Shown here piece after piece: positions 55,392 to 62,975 of a stretch of 64,000 nucleotides of DNA. A program made the position numbers and the translations under genes. The first letter of the stretch is position 1. Every line of letters starts with the position of its first letter. Origin of the DNA: Sphingomonas ginsenosidimutans (lineage in GTDB: Bacteria; Pseudomonadota; Alphaproteobacteria; Sphingomonadales; Sphingomonadaceae); the NCBI RefSeq assembly GCF_002374835.1, contig NZ_NWVD01000001.1, positions 1,054,001-1,118,000 on the forward strand. The letters are read 5' to 3'. The notes under the pieces were generated by a model. That model was not told where the DNA came from and made no database searches. It saw only the letters and a program-made list of their open reading frames with translations.

Positions 55392-56584
55392 ATGCGGCGC
55401 TGACGGCGCTGGCGCTGGCGCTGGCGGCGCCTGGGGGTGCGGGCGCGACGAAGCCCGCGCCGCCGCCGCCGCCCTATGCCGGCGTCTATCAGCCGCAGGG
55501 CGTCGACGAGATCGGGCTGTGGCGCGAGGATGACGAGCGCGAGGCGAAGCTGGCGCATTCGCCGCTGGTCATCCACGACGAGGCGTTGACCGGCTATGTC
55601 TGCCGCGTGCTGTGCGCGGCGGTGGGCGAGGACCGGTGCAACGCGACGCGCGTCTATGTGGTGCGCGTGCCGGTGTTCAACGCCAGCATGTCGCCCAACG
55701 GGACGATGCTGGTCTACAGCGGGCTGTTGCTGCGGGTGCGTTCGGAATCCGAGCTGGCGGCGGTGCTGGGGCATGAGTTCGGGCATTTCGAGAAGCGCCA
55801 CCTGCTCAGCCAGTTCAAGGCGCGCCGCACCGGCACCGATCTGCTCAGCTGGGCGGCGGTGCTGGGCTCGATGGCCGGGCCGCAGGGCGCGCGCAGCTTC
55901 AACGACCTGCAGTTGTCGGTGCTGGGCAACATATACCGCTTTGGCCGGGATCAGGAGCGCGAGGCCGATCTGGTCGGGCTGGGGTATCTCAACGCCAGTA
56001 CGATGCGCCCCGGTGCCGCGTCGCGGGTATGGCGCACGCTGATCCAGGAGCGCGAGGCGTCGGCCGCGGCGCGCGGCCTGCGCAAGCCCGATTTCAACCG
56101 GGTGGCGTTTTTCGATTCGCACCCGCCCGACGGCGAGCGTGCGGACTATCTCTACGCGCTGGCCGCGCCCGACGGCGAGACGCGCGACGAGGGGACGGAG
56201 CGCTACGCCGCGGCGATGGCGCCATGGCTGCCGCCGTTCCTGGACGACCAGATCAAGCTGAACGATTTCGGCGCGAGCGATTTCATCATCACCCATCTGG
56301 CGGAAAGCGGCTGGACCGCGCCGCTGTGGCGGGCGCGCGGCGACCTGTTCCGCCGGCGCGGGCAGCCGCGCGACCTGATGAATGCGGCCGATTTCTACGC
56401 CAAGGCGGTCGCGCTCGACCCGCAACTGGCGGAGGCACAGCGCGGGCTGGGGCTGTCGCTGGTGAAGACCGGGCGGACCATGGAGGGGGCAGCCGCGCTG
56501 CGCCGTTATCTCCACCTCAAACCGGGCGCTGCCGACGCCGCGATGATCGGCATGATCCTTTCCACGATCGGAGAAGCGAAATGA
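55388..56584 (+). CDS. Exported M48 metalloprotease with TPR region
   Basis: The protein has 398 residues from GTG 55388. A weak signal sequence (LTALALALAAPGGAGA) precedes a Pro-rich linker. The zinc motif is HEFGH with H129 and H133, and EREADLVGLGYL supplies the third ligand Glu. The C-terminal 100 residues form TPR-like helices (NAADFYAKAVALDPQLAEAQRGLGLSL). It resembles periplasmic BepA/YfgC-type proteases that monitor outer-membrane protein assembly. Overlaps on both sides tie it to two small exported proteins. Confidence 0.85.
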   Translation: MNAALTALALALAAPGGAGATKPAPPPPPYAGVYQPQGVDEIGLWREDDEREAKLAHSPLVIHDEALTGYVCRVLCAAVGEDRCNATRVYVVRVPVFNASMSPNGTMLVYSGLLLRVRSESELAAVLGHEFGHFEKRHLLSQFKARRTGTDLLSWAAVLGSMAGPQGARSFNDLQLSVLGNIYRFGRDQEREADLVGLGYLNASTMRPGAASRVWRTLIQEREASAAARGLRKPDFNRVAFFDSHPPDGERADYLYALAAPDGETRDEGTERYAAAMAPWLPPFLDDQIKLNDFGASDFIITHLAESGWTAPLWRARGDLFRRRGQPRDLMNAADFYAKAVALDPQLAEAQRGLGLSLVKTGRTMEGAAALRRYLHLKPGAADAAMIGMILSTIGEAK

Positions 56585-57207
56585 CGTTGGCGAACCGCAT
56601 GATCGCCGCGACGCTGGCGGCCGCGCTGACGGTCGCCGCGACGGGGGCTCGGGCGCACAGCTATCGCGAAAGGAACGTCGCCACGCCGATCGCGGACACG
56701 CGGTTGACCGTCACGCCGCCGCGCGATTGGAACCGGCTGTCGGGCAAGCCGGGCAAGGTCGCGGAGACCTGGACGCTGGATGGCGAGCAGCTGAACGACG
56801 TCACCTTCTATGCCGGTGTCGAGCCGGGCGACCCGCTGGTGCGCGAACGCAACCGCAAGCGCGCGCCGCTGCCGAAGTTCACGGGCGGGACGCTGCTGGC
56901 GGAAATCCCGGAGCTGCTGGAGGGCACGTATCGCGCGCTCAAGGGGATCGGGACGTTTGCGGTGACGTCGTCGCAGCCCGGCCGGTTCCTCGACCATGAT
57001 GCGGTGACGTTCGCCTACGACTATCTCGATTCGGATCAGCTGCCGCGGCGCGGAGAGGCCGTGGCGACGATCATCGACAAGCGATTGTATATGGTGACGT
57101 TCGATGCGCCGAGGTTGCATTATTTCGACAAGGGCGTGGGGGATTATCACGCGCTGGTCGCCGCCACGCGGCTGGCGGCCCCGCCCGCAACGGGCGGCGG
57201 GCGATAG
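56581..57207 (+). CDS. Exported protein of unknown function
   Basis: The protein has 208 residues from ATG 56581, overlapping the protease stop by four bases. It has a signal peptide ending GARAH. The mature part contains TRLTVTPPRDWNRLSGKPGKVAETW, FYAGVEPGDPLVRERNRKRAPLPKF and a C-terminal FDAPRLHYFDKGVGDYHALV. I see no known domain. The family appears to be a conserved periplasmic protein linked to M48 proteases; a substrate or adaptor role is possible but unproven. Confidence 0.75.
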   Translation: MTLANRMIAATLAAALTVAATGARAHSYRERNVATPIADTRLTVTPPRDWNRLSGKPGKVAETWTLDGEQLNDVTFYAGVEPGDPLVRERNRKRAPLPKFTGGTLLAEIPELLEGTYRALKGIGTFAVTSSQPGRFLDHDAVTFAYDYLDSDQLPRRGEAVATIIDKRLYMVTFDAPRLHYFDKGVGDYHALVAATRLAAPPATGGGR

Positions 57208-57230
57208 CGGGGCGGCGCGGGCCGCCCCGC
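57207..57230. terminator. Terminator hairpin between convergent genes
   Basis: GCGGGGCGGC at 57207-57216 pairs perfectly with 57221-57230 (ten pairs, four-base loop), starting at the last base of the upstream stop codon and ending four bases before the convergent stop. It probably ends transcription from both sides. Confidence 0.6.
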
Positions 57231-57234
57231 CGCG

Positions 57235-57438
57235 TCACTGTTGCGTCAGGTCCTGATTCTTCACCTCGCCGCCGGTGCCGCTGTTGCCGTCGAACTCGCC
57301 GGTCTTCGTGAAGCGCGCCGGTTCTTCGCCGCCTTCGCCGCGGTCGACGGCGTCGCTGCGCGCCTCTACCGCCTGCTGGATGTCGGGACGCGGATCGTCG
57401 CGGTTGGGAGTGACGTCGATCGTCTTGATATCGGCCAT
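57235..57438 (-). CDS. Small acidic hydrophilic protein
   Basis: A 67-residue protein from ATG 57438 with an AGGAG ribosome site. It is rich in Asp, Glu, Arg and Gly (VTPNRDDPRPDIQQAVEARSD, TKTGEFDGNSGTGGEVKNQDL) and has no hydrophobic segment, so it is probably soluble and partly disordered. Similar short hydrophilic proteins occur in sphingomonads, often tied to stress regulation, but no family can be named. Confidence 0.6.
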   Translation of the reverse strand: MADIKTIDVTPNRDDPRPDIQQAVEARSDAVDRGEGGEEPARFTKTGEFDGNSGTGGEVKNQDLTQQ

Positions 57439-57451
57439 GCTGGCGCTCCTG

Positions 57452-57613
57452 TCAGATGCTGGGGTTGGCCGGGGCCGGATCGCCCGCCGGAGTGCCGGGG
57501 GAGGGCACGTCGACATCGGGCGTCGGCGGATTGATCTCCGGCGGCGGGGCGTCGGGTTGCGCCGGCGGGGTCGGCTGGGGCACGTCGGCGGGGATGCCGG
57601 GATTGGTCGCCAT
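57452..57613 (-). CDS. Very small proline-rich protein
   Basis: A 53-residue protein from ATG 57613, with a GGAGAA ribosome site. About a third of its residues are proline (PADVPQPTPPAQPDAPPPEINPP in two parts), predicting a disordered polyproline-type chain. It lies 13 bases upstream of the acidic small protein and likely shares its transcript. Function is unknown. Confidence 0.5.
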   Translation of the reverse strand: MATNPGIPADVPQPTPPAQPDAPPPEINPPTPDVDVPSPGTPAGDPAPANPSI

Positions 57614-57720
57614 GGGGGTTCTCCTTCGCCGCGGATCAACGCTTCGCCCCCCGCCGGGTTGCCCGCTTGCCCAGCGGGCCGCCGCAGTATAGAGGCCGCC
57701 GACCGGCGGTGTCCGATCAA

Positions 57721-57805
57721 GCGGGCGTGGCGGAACTGGTAGACGCGCTGGATTTAGGTTCCAGTATCGCAAGATGTGGGGGTTCGAGTCCCTTCGCCCG
57801 CACCA
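57721..57805 (+). tRNA. tRNA-Leu, anticodon UAG
   Basis: An 85-base cloverleaf with an encoded CCA end. The acceptor GCGGGCG pairs with CGCCCGC before ACCA. The anticodon stem CTGGA/TCCAG holds loop TTTAGGT, giving anticodon TAG and reading CUA-type leucine codons. The D-arm TGGCGGAACTGGTAGACGCG, a long variable arm and GGTTCGAGTCC T-arm are all present. Trigger factor starts 59 bases downstream. Confidence 0.96.
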
Positions 57806-57863
57806 GTCCCCGCGCGTTGCGGGGTGGCCACCACTCACGAAATTCAAGACGAAAGCGGCCTAG

Positions 57864-59519
57864 ATGCAGACTGTCGAGACGTTGAACGAGGGGCTGAAGC
57901 GCGCCTACACCCTCACCATCCCCGCCAGCGCGATCGAGGCGCGGGTGGATGCCGAGATCAAGCGCGTCGCGCCGCAGGTGCGGATGCCCGGTTTCCGCCC
58001 CGGCAAGGTGCCCGCCAATCTGGTGCGCAAGATGCACGGCGACGCGATGCTGCAGGAGGCGCTGAACACGTCGATCCAGGAAGGCATCCAGTCGCTGATC
58101 GCCGACAAGCAGCTGCGCCCCGCGGTGCAGCCGTCGGTCGAGCTGGTCGAGGGCTATGCCCCCGGCAAGGACGCCGAGCTGAAGGTCGAGCTGGAAGTGC
58201 TGCCGCAGGTGCCGGCCCCGGCGATCGACAACCTGAAGCTGGAGCGGCTGACCGTGCCGGTCGATGACGCGGCGGTGGATGCGCAGCTGCAGAAGTTCGC
58301 CGACCAGCAGAAGCGCTGGGACGATGCCGGCGACAAGGCCGCCGAAACCGGCGACCTGGTGACGGTCGATTTCGTCGGCAAGACGATGGACGGCGTGGCG
58401 TTCGACGGCGGCACCGGCACCGACATGGCGGTGGAGATCGGCGCGGGCCGGCTGATCCCCGGCTTCGAGGACCAGGTGATCGGCGCCAAGGCGGGCGAGG
58501 AGCGCCAGATCAAGGTGACCTTCCCGGCCGATTACGGCGCGAAGGAACTGGCCGGCAAGGACGCGACCTTCGACCTCACCATCAAGTCGGTGAAGACCGC
58601 CGGCGCGAGCGTGATCGACGAGGAACTGGCGACGTCGCTGGGGCTGGAGAGCCTGGACCAGCTCAAGGGCCTGCTGAAGGGGCAGATCGAGCAGGAGCAC
58701 AACGGCCTGACGCGCACCTACATGAAGCGCAAGCTGCTCGACCAGTTGGCCGAGGGGCATGACTTCGACGTGCCGCCGTCGATGGTCGAGGCCGAGTTCA
58801 ACCAGATCTGGCAGCAGCTGCAGCACGAAGCCACGCATGAGGCGGATCCGGACGCGGCGCTGAAGGAAATGGAAGCCGAGCGCGAGGATTATCGCAAGAT
58901 CGCCGAACGCCGCGTGCGGCTGGGCCTGCTGCTGTCCGAGATCGGCCAGGCGAACGGCGTCGAGGTGAGCCAGCAGGAAATGCAGCGGCTGATGATGCAG
59001 GCCGCGCAGCAATATGGCCCGGAAGACCGCCAGCGGTTCATCCAGTACGTCCAGCAGGACCCGATGGCCGCCGCGCAGCTGCGTGCGCCGCTTTACGAGG
59101 ACAAGGTCGTCGACTTCCTGTTCGACAAGGCCGAGGTGACCGACCGCGAGACCACCCGCGAGGAGCTGGAGGCCGCGATCGAGAGCGAGGACGGCTTCGC
59201 GACCGGCACGCATCACCACGACCACGACAACCACAAGCCCAAGCAGACCAAGGCCAAGAAGGCGGCGGCGAGCGAGACGGGCGACGCGGCCGAGGGCGAC
59301 GCCCCGGCGAAGCCCGCCAAGAAGGCGGCGGCGAAGAAGCCGTCGGCCAAGAGCGAGGACGCCGCGGTCGAGCCGACCGAGGCGGACGCCGCCCCGGCGA
59401 AGAAGCCGCGCGCCAAGAAGGCGGCGGCCCCGGCCGAGGACGATGCGGCCCCCGCAGCGGAGACCGCGCCGGCCAAGAAGCCGCGCGCCAAGAAGGCGGC
59501 GGGCGGCGACGCCGAGTAA
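57864..59519 (+). CDS. tig: Trigger factor with a long Lys/Ala/Pro-rich C-terminal tail
   Basis: A 551-residue protein. The N-terminal ribosome-binding domain has GFRPGKVPANLVRK (signature FRxGKxP). The FKBP-type domain follows (DLVTVDFVGKTMDGVAFDGG, IPGFEDQVIGAKAGEER), then the helical chaperone arms. From about residue 450 a tail of some 100 residues begins with a His/Asp stretch and runs as AKKPRAKKAAAP-type repeats with acidic blocks, like histone H1. Typical trigger factors are about 430-450 residues. It assists folding of new chains at the ribosome exit. It is followed by two hairpins and two glycan genes before clpP. Confidence 0.95.
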   Translation: MQTVETLNEGLKRAYTLTIPASAIEARVDAEIKRVAPQVRMPGFRPGKVPANLVRKMHGDAMLQEALNTSIQEGIQSLIADKQLRPAVQPSVELVEGYAPGKDAELKVELEVLPQVPAPAIDNLKLERLTVPVDDAAVDAQLQKFADQQKRWDDAGDKAAETGDLVTVDFVGKTMDGVAFDGGTGTDMAVEIGAGRLIPGFEDQVIGAKAGEERQIKVTFPADYGAKELAGKDATFDLTIKSVKTAGASVIDEELATSLGLESLDQLKGLLKGQIEQEHNGLTRTYMKRKLLDQLAEGHDFDVPPSMVEAEFNQIWQQLQHEATHEADPDAALKEMEAEREDYRKIAERRVRLGLLLSEIGQANGVEVSQQEMQRLMMQAAQQYGPEDRQRFIQYVQQDPMAAAQLRAPLYEDKVVDFLFDKAEVTDRETTREELEAAIESEDGFATGTHHHDHDNHKPKQTKAKKAAASETGDAAEGDAPAKPAKKAAAKKPSAKSEDAAVEPTEADAAPAKKPRAKKAAAPAEDDAAPAAETAPAKKPRAKKAAGGDAE

Positions 59520-59535
59520 CAGTCTAGGCGGCACG

Positions 59536-59561
59536 CGGCGCCCGGCATATGACGGGCGCCG
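59536..59561 (+). terminator. Hairpin 1 after trigger factor
   Basis: CGGCGCCCG at 59536-59544 pairs perfectly with CGGGCGCCG at 59553-59561 around an eight-base loop. It starts 17 bases after the tig stop. No T-run follows directly. Confidence 0.55.
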
Positions 59562-59579
59562 GGCCGGTGACGACGACGG

Positions 59580-59610
59580 CGGCGGGATCGGGCAAGGCCC
59601 GGTCCCGCCG
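59580..59610 (+). terminator. Hairpin 2 after trigger factor
   Basis: A fourteen-pair stem (59580-59593 with 59597-59610, one G-T pair) closes a three-base AAG loop and is followed by TGTGCG. With hairpin 1 it forms a tandem pair likely to end or slow transcription before the membrane-protein gene. Confidence 0.6.
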
Positions 59611-59633
59611 TGTGCGTAAGGGGGAGTGGAAAG

Positions 59634-61157
59634 ATGACGCCTGAGCCATCGCGGCGCGCGACTTTCCCCCCGACGCGCGCGCTGGCGCCGCTGGCGGTGG
59701 CGATGTCCCCCGTGTTGGCCGCGGCGACGATCGCCAGCGGGTGGCGCGGCGCGATCGGCAACGACGAGCGCGGGCAGCTGGCGCAGATCGCCGCCGACCG
59801 CGTCAATGACTGGCATTCGCCGCTGATGACGCGCGCGTGGCAGGCGCTGATCGAGACGGGGCTGGGCGAGGGCGCGTTGTTCGTCCTGGCCGCGCTCCTG
59901 TATTGGGGGGCGTTCGCGCTGATCGGCTGGGCGCTGGTGCGGCGCGGCGCGGTGATCGCGGCGCTGGCGGTGCCGGTGATCGGCGCGCTGGTGCTGGCGG
60001 TGCTGGTCGACAGCCTGGTGACCAAGGATGCGTTGCTGGCGGCGCTGCTGCTGCTGGGCGCGGGGCTGCTGCTGGCGGGCGGCGATACGCGCGCGCCGCG
60101 CGGCGCGGCGGTGCTGGCGACGGCGGCGTTCCTGGCGGGCGTGCTGATGCGGCACAACGGCGCCTTCGCGCTGGGGCCACTGCTGATCCTGGCGTGGCGG
60201 CCGCGCTGGATCGAGCGCGCTGGCGTGACGATCGTGGTGAGCGTGCTGGTCGCGGCGCTGGCGATCCCGGTCGCGGGAGTCATCAACCGGCGCATGCTGG
60301 ACGCCGCGCCAGCGGGGGCGATCGAATCGCTGCGGCTGTTCGACCTGGCCGGGATCGCCGCGCAGGAAGGGACGACCGCGCCGTTCGGTCCGGCAACGCG
60401 GGTGACGATGCGCGACGTCGCACGCTGCTACACCCCCGTGATGTGGGACACGATGGCGCCATGGGGCCGCTGCCCGTGGTTTTCGGGCAAGGCGGGCGTG
60501 CCGATCCACGATCAGCTCGAACTGGCGCGCGGTGCGGCACCATCGCCCGCGACGCTGGACGCGGCGTGGCGGCGCGCGCTGCTCAGCTATCCGGGCGGCT
60601 ATCTGCTGCACCGCGCCGAACACGCCAATGCGGAGCTGCTGCTGTTCGTGTCGATCAAGCCGCGCAACGGCATCGGCCCCGCCGTGCCGGACCCCGCGCC
60701 GCCGCGCGAATCGCTGGCGAAGGCGCTGGTCCGCTATACCGCGGGCGTCGTACTGATCCCGGCGATGTTCGTGGCGATCGGCGTGGTGGCGTGGATCGTC
60801 GCGCTGGCCGCGCTGCGCCGCGGGAACGGCGAATGGGGTACGGGCGAGCGGGGTCGGGGCGAGCGGTGGCCGGTGCGCGTCGCGGCGGCGCTGGCGGCGT
60901 CGGGGCTTGCCTATGCCGCGTCGTTCGTGGTGGTGGGGGTGGCGACCGCGCCCCGTTACTTCGCCTATCCGGCGGCGACGGCGCTGCTGGCGGTGGCGCT
61001 GCTGCTCGCCGATCCGGGCGTGCGGCGGCTGTGGCGGGTGCGACGCGACCTGATGCTGGTAACGCTGCTGCTGCCGGCGGCGGTGATGATGGTGGCGGAA
61101 GCGGGGCGGCTGACGGTAACGGTCCCGCAACCGCTGCCGGTGCAGCCGGCATCGTGA
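59634..61157 (+). CDS. Polytopic membrane protein, glycosyltransferase-like
   Basis: The protein has 507 residues from ATG 59634 (GGGGGAG site). About ten hydrophobic segments alternate with a large central loop (about residues 230-340: MRDVARCYTPVMWDTMAPWGRCPWF...). An early NDERGQLAQIAADRVNDWHSPLM loop between helix 1 and 2 resembles the acidic first loop of GT39/GT83-type lipid-linked sugar transferases, in which Asp/Glu residues act on polyprenyl-phosphate sugars. The family is not certain. Its stop lies 16 bases before a GT2 gene, suggesting joint glycan transfer. Confidence 0.7.
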   Translation: MTPEPSRRATFPPTRALAPLAVAMSPVLAAATIASGWRGAIGNDERGQLAQIAADRVNDWHSPLMTRAWQALIETGLGEGALFVLAALLYWGAFALIGWALVRRGAVIAALAVPVIGALVLAVLVDSLVTKDALLAALLLLGAGLLLAGGDTRAPRGAAVLATAAFLAGVLMRHNGAFALGPLLILAWRPRWIERAGVTIVVSVLVAALAIPVAGVINRRMLDAAPAGAIESLRLFDLAGIAAQEGTTAPFGPATRVTMRDVARCYTPVMWDTMAPWGRCPWFSGKAGVPIHDQLELARGAAPSPATLDAAWRRALLSYPGGYLLHRAEHANAELLLFVSIKPRNGIGPAVPDPAPPRESLAKALVRYTAGVVLIPAMFVAIGVVAWIVALAALRRGNGEWGTGERGRGERWPVRVAAALAASGLAYAASFVVVGVATAPRYFAYPAATALLAVALLLADPGVRRLWRVRRDLMLVTLLLPAAVMMVAEAGRLTVTVPQPLPVQPAS

Positions 61158-61173
61158 CGGACATGGGAAACAA

Positions 61174-62121
61174 ATGATGGAACGGCAGACCGGGCTGCGC
61201 GTGGCGGTGATCCTGCCGTGCTATAACGAGGCGGCGGCGATCGCGCAGACGGTGGCGAGTTTTCGCGCCGCGCTGCCCGACGCGGCGATCTACGTCTATG
61301 ACAACAACAGCCGCGACGGCACGGTGGATGTGGCGCGCGCGGCGGGCGCGATCGTCCGGACCGAGCGGATCCAGGGCAAGGGCGCGGTGGTGCGCCGGAT
61401 GTTCGCCGACGTGGACGCCGACGTCTATGTCATGGCCGACGGCGACGCGACCTATGACGCGGCCAGCGCGCCGGCGATGGTCGCGCGGCTGGTCGACGAA
61501 CAGCTCGACATGATCGTCGGCACCCGGATCGGCGAGGCGGCGGCCGCCTATCGCCGCGGGCACCGGTTCGGCAATGCGATGCTGACGGGGATGCTGGCGC
61601 AGCTGTTCGGGCGGAGTTTCACCGATATCCTGAGCGGTTACCGCGTCTTCTCGCGACGGTTCGTGAAGAGTTTCCCGGTGCTGTCGGTCGGCTTCGAGAT
61701 CGAGACCGAGATCAGCGTCCACGCGCTGGAGCTGAAGATGCCGCTGGGCGAGGTGGAGACGCCCTATTTCGCGCGGCCGGACGGCTCGGAATCGAAGCTG
61801 AGCACCTATCGCGACGGCTGGCGTATCCTGCGCACGATCGCGATGCTGTACCGGATCGAGCGGCCGCTGTGGTTCTTCGGGGCGATCGGCACCGTGCTGG
61901 CGCTGCTGGCGGTGGTGCTGGCGGTGCCGCTGGCGATCACCTACATGCACACCGGGCTGGTGCCGCGCGTGCCGACCGCGATCCTGGTCACCGGGCTGAT
62001 GATCCTGGCGGCCCTCAACGGTTTTGCAGGACTCATCCTGGATACGGTGGTGCGCGGGCGGCGGGAGGTGCGGCGGCTGGCCTATCTGTCGCATCCCGCG
62101 CCGACACGCAGCGGGGCTTGA
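61174..62121 (+). CDS. Family 2 glycosyltransferase with C-terminal membrane helices
   Basis: A 315-residue protein. The GT2 nucleotide-sugar fold is shown by VAVILPCYNEAAAIAQTVASF and VYVMADGDATYD (DxD-like). The C-terminal part has two membrane helices (FGAIGTVLALLAVVLAVPLAITYM, ILVTGLMILAALNGFAGLIL). Such DPM1/GtrB-like proteins make polyprenyl-phosphate sugars at the cytoplasmic face. With the preceding membrane protein it likely forms a make-and-transfer pair for glycan or protein glycosylation. It lies inside the tig-clpP-clpX set. Confidence 0.87.
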   Translation: MMERQTGLRVAVILPCYNEAAAIAQTVASFRAALPDAAIYVYDNNSRDGTVDVARAAGAIVRTERIQGKGAVVRRMFADVDADVYVMADGDATYDAASAPAMVARLVDEQLDMIVGTRIGEAAAAYRRGHRFGNAMLTGMLAQLFGRSFTDILSGYRVFSRRFVKSFPVLSVGFEIETEISVHALELKMPLGEVETPYFARPDGSESKLSTYRDGWRILRTIAMLYRIERPLWFFGAIGTVLALLAVVLAVPLAITYMHTGLVPRVPTAILVTGLMILAALNGFAGLILDTVVRGRREVRRLAYLSHPAPTRSGA

Positions 62122-62193
62122 ACTGCCGGCGGCGAGCGCCGATGTTGGCGGCGCGGGCCACGATTTTCCTCAGGGCATAAGAGAGCTTTTTAC

Positions 62194-62883
62194 ATGCACA
62201 ATCCGTTCGAGACCGGCGATTTCGCAGGGGCGCTGGCGCGTGCCGGCGTCGGTATGCAGCAGACCCAGGCCGGGCTGGTGCCGATCGTCATCGAACAGTC
62301 GAATCGCGGCGAGCGCAGCTTCGACATCTTCAGCCGCCTGCTGCGCGAGCGGATCGTGTTCGTCACCGGCGGGGTCGAGGACGGCATGGCCAGCCTGATC
62401 ACCGCGCAGTTGCTGTTCCTGGAATCGGAAAATCCGAAGAAGGACATCTTCATGTACATCAACTCGCCGGGCGGGGTCGTCACGGCGGGCATGGCGATCC
62501 ACGACACGATGCAGTACATCCGCCCGCGCGTCGGCACGGTGTGCATCGGTCAGGCCGCGTCGATGGGCAGCTTCCTGCTGGCGTCGGGCGAGCCGGGCAT
62601 GCGCGTGGCGCTGACCAACGCGCGGATCATGATCCACCAGCCGTCGGGCGGCGCGCAGGGCATGGCCAGCGACATCGAGATCCAGGCGCGCGAGATCCTG
62701 CGCATCCGCCACTCGCTGAACCAGCTGTACGCCAAGTACACCGGCCAGCCGCTGGAGGAGATCGAGAAGGCGATGGACCGCGACAAGTTCATGTCGTCGG
62801 ACGAGGCCAAGGCGTTCGGCCTGATCGATGAGGTGTTCGACAAGCGGCCCGTCCCAACCGACGAAACGCAGCCGTCGGCATAA
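62194..62883 (+). CDS. clpP: ATP-dependent Clp protease proteolytic subunit
   Basis: A 229-residue protein with the catalytic S123 in [14 protein letters not shown] and H148 in [28 protein letters not shown] precedes them. The N-terminal 25 residues ([23 protein letters not shown]) are probably removed by processing. ClpP forms the 14-subunit chamber that degrades proteins delivered by ClpX or ClpA. The 3' end is 92 bases from clpX. Confidence 0.96.
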   Translation: MHNPFETGDFAGALARAGVGMQQTQAGLVPIVIEQSNRGERSFDIFSRLLRERIVFVTGGVEDGMASLITAQLLFLESENPKKDIFMYINSPGGVVTAGMAIHDTMQYIRPRVGTVCIGQAASMGSFLLASGEPGMRVALTNARIMIHQPSGGAQGMASDIEIQAREILRIRHSLNQLYAKYTGQPLEEIEKAMDRDKFMSSDEAKAFGLIDEVFDKRPVPTDETQPSA

Positions 62884-62917
62884 TCTTAATCGCTTTCCGG
62901 CATTGCCGGGAGCATCC

Positions 62918-62941
62918 GGGCCGGGTTAGCATATCCGGCCC
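62918..62941. terminator. Small stem-loop between clpP and clpX
   Basis: GGGCCGG at 62918-62924 pairs perfectly with CCGGCCC at 62935-62941 around a ten-base loop, 35 bases after the clpP stop. A seven-pair stem without a T-run is a weak terminator; it may instead tune clpX expression. Confidence 0.35.
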
Positions 62942-62975
62942 AGCATACCGCGGCAGCGCGGAAGGAACGGTTTGA

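Noticed and set aside
57717..61130. An 1137-codon minus-strand open frame over trigger factor and the membrane protein
   Set aside because: Composition is shadow-like (long Arg/His/Gln and Leu/Gly runs), it crosses a tRNA gene, and the plus strand has recognised genes.
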